Assembly: GCA_020346805.1 (NCBI GenBank)
Contig: CP070790.1
Location: 888,046-899,866, forward strand
Source of the DNA: Planctomycetota bacterium
GTDB taxonomy: Bacteria > Planctomycetota > Phycisphaerae > UBA1845 > PWPN01
DNA length: 11,821 nt
Direction of reading: 5' to 3'
Shown: positions 7,389 through 11,821 of the stretch, piece after piece
Numbering within the stretch: position 1 is the first letter of the stretch
Layout of the letters: each line of letters begins with the position of its first letter
The notes under the pieces: model-generated
Database searches by the model: none
Told to the model about the DNA's origin: nothing
Seen by the model: the letters and a program-made list of their open reading frames with translations, nothing else
Made by a program: the position numbers and the translations under genes

Positions 7389-8393
7389 TCATCCGGTATG
7401 GATTTTAGAGCGGAACTCCAGTCTTCCTTTATTGGGGACTTTTACGCGATATAGGGTACCGTCGGGAGTATCAGCGTTTTGGGATCCTCCGGCGGTGGTG
7501 ACGTATAACTCGTCAAGGTTGGCCCCTCCAAAAATAACCGAGGAGACCTTGGCCACCGGGAATTCGATTTTGTCGATTGGTTTGCCGTCCGGCGAGTATT
7601 TGTAGAGAGCATATCCATCCCAGCGGGCGGACCAGATGTTACCCGCGGTGTCGATAGTCAGGCCGTCGGGTACACCTTCATTTTCGCCGACGGCGATGAG
7701 GACCTTGCGATCGGTCAGTTGGCCGGTGTTACGGTGGTACTTGAAGCGAAAGATCCTTCTGGTGCTCGAACAGGTCCAATAGAAGTGGTGCAGATCGGGT
7801 GAGAATCCCATACCGTTGGAACATCCGGTGCCCTTGAAGAGGTTGGTTATGTCGCCATTGGTGTCGATGCGATAAAGCCCCCCTTTGTTGTTTTTGCCGA
7901 TGGTACCGGCAAAGACGCGACCTTCGGGATCGGCAATCACGTCGTTGAAGCGGGTCATCTCGGGATCGATGTTGTCGGCCAATACGCGAGTTTTGCCGTT
8001 GGGGAGCAGAAGTGAGAACTTGTTGACCTGGAACAGCAAAAGGCTTCCTTCGGTTTGCAGGGTGAATCCGCCGACCGGCTCACCGGTGTAAATCTGTCGG
8101 TGTTTTCCGGTTTGGGCCTCATATTTGAATAATCTTCCATTGGGAATGTCCGTCCAATAGACGATTTGTTTTTGTTCATCCCACAAGGGATTTTCACCGG
8201 TATGGCAGTGGTAGTTGGCAATCGGTTCGAGTTGGTATTTTGTTTTCATGCTTTTTCTCCGGCCGGTTTTTTCAATCTTATTAGCCTTCGACGAACAGCC
8301 GGCCGACAAACCGACCACCGCTGCACCGCCGCCTATTGCCTTGAGCAACTCGCGGCGGGAAAGGTTGTGGAAACTGTTTATTTTATCCGCCAT
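7389..8393 (-). CDS. Tat-exported SMP-30/gluconolactonase-like protein
   Basis: A 334-residue six-bladed beta-propeller of the SMP-30/gluconolactonase/regucalcin family, which commonly hydrolyses sugar lactones with a divalent metal. The catalytic set matches the family: Glu67 in GENPLW, Arg148 and Asn150 in TRFNDV, Asn193 in CSNGMGFSPD, and Asp243 in PDGLTID. The N-terminus carries a twin-arginine signal (SRRELLK, 12-18), a hydrophobic stretch with GGGAAVVGLSAG, and Cys33 in a lipobox-like context, so it is probably a Tat-exported lipoprotein in the periplasm. The start is ATG at 8393 with AAGGAG about 10 nt upstream. Inside the gene, ATG codon 49 (8249) has its own GGAG 7 nt upstream and lies just before the start of the propeller, so a shorter cytoplasmic form is possible. 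The gene begins 114 bp after the metallophosphoesterase stop on the same strand; co-transcription is possible. Stop is TGA. Confidence 0.92.
   Translation of the reverse strand: MADKINSFHNLSRRELLKAIGGGAAVVGLSAGCSSKANKIEKTGRRKSMKTKYQLEPIANYHCHTGENPLWDEQKQIVYWTDIPNGRLFKYEAQTGKHRQIYTGEPVGGFTLQTEGSLLLFQVNKFSLLLPNGKTRVLADNIDPEMTRFNDVIADPEGRVFAGTIGKNNKGGLYRIDTNGDITNLFKGTGCSNGMGFSPDLHHFYWTCSSTRRIFRFKYHRNTGQLTDRKVLIAVGENEGVPDGLTIDTAGNIWSARWDGYALYKYSPDGKPIDKIEFPVAKVSSVIFGGANLDELYVTTAGGSQNADTPDGTLYRVKVPNKGRLEFRSKIHTG
8247..8260 (-). promoter_or_regulatory. Possible internal ribosome binding site and start in the SMP-30 gene
   Basis: On the minus strand GGAG (8260-8257) is followed after 7 nt by ATG (8249-8247), in frame with the SMP-30 protein at codon 49. 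Starting here removes the whole Tat signal and linker but keeps the entire propeller. The spacing is close to ideal, and arguably better than the 10-nt spacing of the upstream start. The purine-rich Arg-Arg-Lys codons before it could produce this match by chance. Confidence 0.4.
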
Positions 8394-8507
8394 TTGGGCT
8401 GAACTCCTTGAATTGATGCATGTTCACCGTATCGGATATACATTTGCCGGTGTTTGTGTATTGCACATACTATTAAAGTTTTATAATAACTTGTCTTGAA
8501 GATTATG

Positions 8508-9137
8508 TCAGCCCAGGGCACCGGACCAGGTTTCGAATTTTCGGCCGGCCCGTTCGTCATCCTTATAAATGGCTACATAAGTCATTACATTGAAATCGAT
8601 AAACTCCTCCTCTTTAGGATTTCGTGCCGCAAGTTCATGTACCGGACGCCAGGTGCCGGTGTTAAAGTACATTTGGTTGAAGGGGTGGCCATTTTTCATG
8701 CAGGTGTCCAGGGGTACGTTCTCGTACCGGTGAGTATGGCCGTGGATGACGAATCTGGCCGTCTGGTTATTTAATTGAGCTTCATTTAATGCGTCCTGAT
8801 AATGGGATTGTACCTTCTTTTTACGGAGACCGTATATCCGGGTTATCAGGCGGCTGATATTCCGAATGGATGCCCCTCTGGAAAAAAAGAACGCCAACCT
8901 GAGCTTATCGATAGGTTCGTTAAACTTCCACCATTTGTTATGACCGCTAACGAATGGGATCTTGAAAAAATCATCGGCTATCTTGTCCCAGATTGCATTT
9001 ATTAATTTCACCTGTTTGCGCTCAAGACCTATTCTCTTAAGCAGACTGTTTATCCATGCTGGTACAGCATGTCGCGGCCGTACGCTGTCGATTTCCTTCA
9101 GTCCCGCCACTAAATTATCAAAAACATTTTGGGACAC
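8508..9137 (-). CDS. C-terminal part of metallophosphoesterase, beyond an in-frame TAG
   Basis: This 209-codon open frame follows the TAG at 9138-9140 in the same frame, so it is the direct continuation of the metallophosphoesterase. It carries the last metal-binding motif of the calcineurin-like fold, GHTHR (133-137 of this part, 381-385 of the joined protein), followed by YFNTGTW, also typical of this fold. The part between, with FVSGHNKWW and Arg/Lys-rich stretches, belongs to the family's variable region. The frame stays open to TGA with no further damage. It could be translated by readthrough of the TAG or by reinitiation at the GTG that directly follows it (9137), which has AAGGGA just upstream. 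Alone it lacks the D-x-H, GD and GNHD motifs and should not be active. It could equally be the remnant of a recent nonsense mutation. Confidence 0.8.
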   Translation of the reverse strand: MSQNVFDNLVAGLKEIDSVRPRHAVPAWINSLLKRIGLERKQVKLINAIWDKIADDFFKIPFVSGHNKWWKFNEPIDKLRLAFFFSRGASIRNISRLITRIYGLRKKKVQSHYQDALNEAQLNNQTARFVIHGHTHRYENVPLDTCMKNGHPFNQMYFNTGTWRPVHELAARNPKEEEFIDFNVMTYVAIYKDDERAGRKFETWSGALG

Positions 9138-9140
9138 CTA
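9138..9140 (-). other. In-frame amber (TAG) codon within the metallophosphoesterase
   Basis: The codon order here is AAG GGA TAG GTG TCC, with the same frame open for 247 codons before and 209 after. It replaces a single codon between the HGD and GHTH motifs. Possible readings: nonsense mutation, sequencing error, amber readthrough (suppressor or pyrrolysine tRNA), or a split gene translated by reinitiation. Nothing in the window proves any one of them. Confidence 0.9.
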
Positions 9141-9881
9141 TCCCTTCATTTGTTTTTCGACTTCCAAAGGGAATCGATTAATCAGTTCAGTTACAATGGC
9201 GTCGCCAAGTGATGAAGCGTTACGGTCTTCATCGAAATTGTAAGGATCGAAACGATCCCCATGACGTGCAACGACTTCGTGCTGCCGATAGATTTCATCG
9301 AGAATGTCGGATTCATAAGGTTGGTAAAAAAACGGCTTTTCGGGAACGTTGGTTAAACCCATGGCATCGATGATGGTATTCCTGATTTCGTCGTATTTGG
9401 ATCCTTCCAGGTGATAAAACCAGTCATGATTGCCGGACACGTAGTGGATGTTAATGGTGAACGGTATTCGGCCTTCCGCCTTTGGTTCTCTTCTCACATT
9501 TCTGGGTGAACCGTTGATCGCTTCCGGCAGGGTCATTTCTTCGGGATCTTTAAAGCTTTTGAGGTAGCCAAGCGCTTCCCGGTTGTGGTTTATAATTTCG
9601 TCCGTAATATTCTGAACTTTGTCTTGGAATTCTCGACTGTTATAGTCGCCCCAGGGTTTTATCGTTCCGTCGATCCATTTTTTGGAGCGGATGGGGTCGA
9701 AGATGTCCCCCAGCAGAACCAGGTCCACATGTTTTATCGGGTTATATTTTTTATCAGTGCGCCAGGACGCGTCGTACACCATGTCTCGAAGTCGTTCGCG
9801 GAATACCTTGAAGATCCTTGGATTTATTGACTCGCCGGCGGTACCATCCGTAAAATGCAGGTCGCTTATGAATACCAACAT
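9138..9881 (-). CDS. N-terminal part of calcineurin-like metallophosphoesterase, ends at an amber codon
   Basis: The first 247 residues of a metal-dependent phosphoesterase of the calcineurin-like superfamily, expected to be cytoplasmic as no signal is seen. The motifs in order are DLH at 7-9, GDIFD at 58-62, GNHD at 150-153 and HGD at 207-209. The fifth motif, GHTH, lies only after the TAG codon that ends this part (9140-9138). The joined frame is 457 codons, a plausible full length. ATG at 9881 was chosen: it has AGGAG about 7-8 nt upstream and starts directly with the first strand of the fold (MLVFISDLHF). The open frame extends 62 codons further up but that extension is not protein-like for this family. 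The substrate is unknown; the relatively long insertions between motifs suggest a subfamily distinct from small MPE proteins such as YfcE. A promoter is seen at 9934-9962. Confidence 0.87.
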   Translation of the reverse strand: MLVFISDLHFTDGTAGESINPRIFKVFRERLRDMVYDASWRTDKKYNPIKHVDLVLLGDIFDPIRSKKWIDGTIKPWGDYNSREFQDKVQNITDEIINHNREALGYLKSFKDPEEMTLPEAINGSPRNVRREPKAEGRIPFTINIHYVSGNHDWFYHLEGSKYDEIRNTIIDAMGLTNVPEKPFFYQPYESDILDEIYRQHEVVARHGDRFDPYNFDEDRNASSLGDAIVTELINRFPLEVEKQMKG

Positions 9882-9933
9882 GACGATTCTCCTGAATAGT
9901 GCCGTGCCCAGGGTTTCTGGATATGCCGTTATT

Positions 9934-9962
9934 ATCTTAATCCATGAATAATAGATTGTCAC
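9934..9962 (-). promoter_or_regulatory. Candidate promoter of the metallophosphoesterase gene
   Basis: On the minus strand GTGACA (9962-9957, 5 of 6 matches to TTGACA) and TAAGAT (9939-9934, 4 of 6 to TATAAT) are separated by exactly 17 nt. Transcription would begin near 9927, giving a leader of about 46 nt. A perfect 8-bp inverted repeat, GTGCCGTG (9899-9906) and CACGGCAC (9960-9967), brackets it and overlaps the -35 element; it could bind a regulator or form a leader structure. Confidence 0.45.
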
Positions 9963-9967
9963 GGCAC

Positions 9968-10349
9968 GAGTGGAATCCGGCCCGGATGGATTTTCGCTCT
10001 GCTGCGCTTCTCTCCCATATACGGTATGAGGTCTGAAAATAATCGGCAGAATCCGTCCCTCACCCATGCCGGGTATGAATGTGCCGTCAAACCGGATTAA
10101 TACTTAAAGGAGTATTTTGTTGTGTGGTTTAGGTACAGTTAATGTTGATTATTGTTAATATGGTACTTTTTTCGTACTTTTATAGTCTTGTTTATGTGTG
10201 TGGGCGGAGGTGTGTTTTTAGGGGATGGGATAATGGCAAAAGGGATTGAAAAAGTACATTTAAGTGAGGATTTATTTACGGATAACAAAGGAGGGATCAG
10301 ATAGTCAGCTATTTTCGCGATTTTTATGGGTTTTTTGAGTTTGGTGGGT
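9968..10349. other. AT-rich gene-free gap
   Basis: No credible ORF in either direction. The base composition becomes clearly AT-rich from about 10095. Small elements seen: a 6-bp hairpin AATACT/AGTATT at 10099-10116, a direct repeat of GTACTTTT at about 10163-10182, and its inverted counterpart AAAAAGTAC near 10249. Two SD-like purine stretches (10107-10112 and 10287-10294) are not followed by a real gene. I see nothing that identifies a function. Confidence 0.4.
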
Positions 10350-10643
10350 TATAATATCTGTGAATTGGTATACAGTTTCTGAAGGTATAGGCGACTCGAG
10401 CTATTCAAGCTCTAAATAGACTATATGAGTTCGGGCAGTATTAATTGGTAACCACTCTTTAAGCCGCAAAGTGCGAGCAACTTTAACTAAAGTCGGGCTA
10501 TGTGAATAGTCCGCGGGATATATGGATTACGGACACGCGACTTCCATGTTTTATTGTTGACATGTCGAACAATCTGCGAGGAGGGGTTTGGGCAGTATAA
10601 GGAAGCCGACCCTTCAAAGAGCAAGTGATTAAAGGAGAAGGTC
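10350..10643 (+). promoter_or_regulatory. Candidate -10 box and long foldable leader of the cytochrome gene
   Basis: TATAAT at 10350-10355 is a perfect -10 but without a good -35, so it may need an activator. A transcript from about 10362 would have a leader of roughly 280 nt. Several short stems can form: GAGCT/AGCTC at about 10399-10413, CGCA/TGCG and ACTTT/AAAGT inside an AGCC/GGCT closure at about 10462-10500, GTCCG/CGGAC at 10509-10533, ATTGTT/AACAAT at 10553-10573, and a hairpin pairing GGGT and GGC with GCC and ACCC at about 10584-10613. The consensus boxes of c-di-GMP (GEMM-I/II), cobalamin, TPP, FMN and glycine riboswitches were looked for and not recognised. The gene's own Shine-Dalgarno, AAGGAGAAGG, ends 3 nt before the ATG. 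Confidence 0.35.
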
Positions 10644-11821
10644 ATGATAGCGCGCTACAATCGCACCCATCAATCAATCCGCATACGTACAGTCTATACC
10701 ATGCTGTTAATCTTCGGTTTGGCAACGTGTGAGGCATATGCTCGTGCTAATATCCGCGACGCCTTTTTTGCGGCCTATCCCGACGCGGTGGGCACTACAA
10801 TTGAGACGGTGCCCAGCCATCCGACGCACTGTGGCGTTTGTCACTATGACTTCAGCGGTGGTGGTACACGTAATCATTATGGTGCACTGCTGGAGTCGGT
10901 GTTGCCCAACTATCCCAACAACAAGAATGGCAAGCAACAGGCGGTGCGGTCTATCGAAAACCAGGATCCGGACGGGGATGGATTCAGCACCTTGATTGAG
11001 GCCACCGATACGACGAATTTTTCCAATACCCCGACCTTTCCCGGTTTGACTCCGTCAAACCTGGTTAGCGTTATGAACGTTGACACAACGGAGATTCAAA
11101 CGCATCTGGTGCCTAGTACGGGGGACGATACTACCCCGCCGGACGTTACTGTAATCGTGCCGGACGGCGGCGAGACTTTGGTTGCCAATTCAGAAACGAC
11201 CGTGCAGTGGATTGCCGGCGACGCCAATGGTGTAGCAGGAGTGGATCTATATTTGTCGTTGGATAACGGAGCTACATTTAAACCTGTGGCCTTGGGATTA
11301 TCCAATACCGGAACCTATGCGTGGCATCCGGCGAATCGGCCGACGACAGAAGCGATCTTCAGGGTAGTGGCTATCGACTATTCGTTCAATGAAGGGCAGG
11401 ACGACAGCGATGCGGTATTTACTATACAGTCGCCCCCGGGCGGCCTTGCCCCCACCACACTGCGGGACTTCGATCAGCCGGGGAGCCAGCCTTTTGAGGC
11501 GGGGATTCTCAATCCCCCGGAGGCCTGTGCGGTATGTCACGGAAATTACGATACGGCAGTCGAGCCATTTTACAACTGGCAGGGGAGCATGATGGCGCAG
11601 GCATCGCGGGATTTGCTGTTTGAGGCGAATATGGCGATCGCCAACCAGGACGCCCCGGATTCGGGCGATTTGTGTTTGCGATGTCATATTTATCGGGGTT
11701 GGATACAGGGGCGGTCGATGCCGACGGACGGCAGCAGGATGGAAGTTACGGATATGAGCGGAGTGGCTTGTGATTTATGTCATCGGCTGGTAGATCCGAT
11801 CTATGATCCGGCGGAGAATCC
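10644..11821 (+). CDS. Secreted multiheme cytochrome c with an Ig-like domain (C-terminus cut by window edge)
   Basis: Read directly as 392 codons open to the right edge. A basic N-terminus and hydrophobic segment (about 16-34, ending AYARA) form a signal peptide, so hemes would be attached outside the cytoplasm. Four CxxCH motifs are present: CGVCH at 63-67, CAVCH at 295-299, CLRCH at 344-348 and CDLCH at 376-380, with probably more beyond the edge. Between hemes 1 and 2 lie an EF-hand-like calcium loop ([12 protein letters not shown], 108-119) and an Ig-like beta domain at about 165-262 ([32 protein letters not shown]). Hemes 2-4 belong to a cytochrome c family with SGxxCxxCH spacing. The start is ATG at 10644 with AAAGGAGAAGG upstream. 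Likely role is electron transfer in the periplasm or at the cell surface, possibly to extracellular acceptors. Electron partners are not in the window. Confidence 0.9.
   Translation, partial: MIARYNRTHQSIRIRTVYTMLLIFGLATCEAYARANIRDAFFAAYPDAVGTTIETVPSHPTHCGVCHYDFSGGGTRNHYGALLESVLPNYPNNKNGKQQAVRSIENQDPDGDGFSTLIEATDTTNFSNTPTFPGLTPSNLVSVMNVDTTEIQTHLVPSTGDDTTPPDVTVIVPDGGETLVANSETTVQWIAGDANGVAGVDLYLSLDNGATFKPVALGLSNTGTYAWHPANRPTTEAIFRVVAIDYSFNEGQDDSDAVFTIQSPPGGLAPTTLRDFDQPGSQPFEAGILNPPEACAVCHGNYDTAVEPFYNWQGSMMAQASRDLLFEANMAIANQDAPDSGDLCLRCHIYRGWIQGRSMPTDGSRMEVTDMSGVACDLCHRLVDPIYDPAEN

Noticed and set aside
9882..10067. Extension of the metallophosphoesterase frame 62 codons upstream
   Set aside because: The extension covers a promoter and a strong ribosome binding site and is not like the family N-terminus, which begins at MLVFISDLH.
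10105..10156. Short frame TTG to TAA after AAAGGAG near 10107
   Set aside because: Only about a dozen codons and the purine run lies in a small hairpin; no support as a gene.
10430..10540. GCAAA-containing segment as a GEMM-I (c-di-GMP/cGAMP) riboswitch
   Set aside because: Only short matches to the core were found; the paired P1 stem and the conserved boxes could not be aligned.

Overview
The window looks like chromosomal DNA of a planctomycete, probably an anaerobic member of the Phycisphaerae. The support is a DUF1571 protein (a family described mainly from planctomycetes), a secreted formylglycine-type sulfatase, a Tat-exported SMP-30 sugar-lactonase-like protein, a non-pyrrolysine MttB-family methyltransferase and a secreted multiheme cytochrome c. 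This assignment is inference from gene content. There is no rRNA, tRNA, CRISPR array or insertion sequence that I can recognise.

Layout. From 1 to 4893 all genes are on the minus strand: a sulfatase cut by the left window edge, a clear intrinsic terminator, a DUF1571 protein, a 573-bp gene-free gap with three tandem hairpins, then a two-gene operon (lipoprotein followed by a PAS histidine kinase). At 5306-6775 an MttB-family methyltransferase is on the plus strand with a perfect Shine-Dalgarno and a TTG start. It converges on an 86-residue Cys-containing protein (minus), whose ribosome binding site is preceded by a perfect 12-bp hairpin. Next on the minus strand come a Tat-signal SMP-30 protein and a calcineurin-like metallophosphoesterase interrupted in frame by one TAG codon. 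After a 760-bp AT-rich gap, a multiheme cytochrome c on the plus strand runs off the right edge, behind a long leader that can fold.

How the genes fit together. The sulfatase and SMP-30 protein suit a life on sulfated or complex polysaccharides. MttB suits methylamine or betaine-type demethylation, but no corrinoid protein or reactivase is nearby. The kinase has no response regulator in the window. The genes appear to be independently transcribed units apart from the lipoprotein-kinase pair.

Most notable points: the amber codon that splits the metallophosphoesterase between intact catalytic motifs, in the same window as an MttB homologue; possible structured RNA elements in three intergenic gaps; a likely second internal start in the SMP-30 gene; and the mixed architecture of the cytochrome. 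Two real genes, the sulfatase and the cytochrome, are open to the window edges and were read directly from the sequence.
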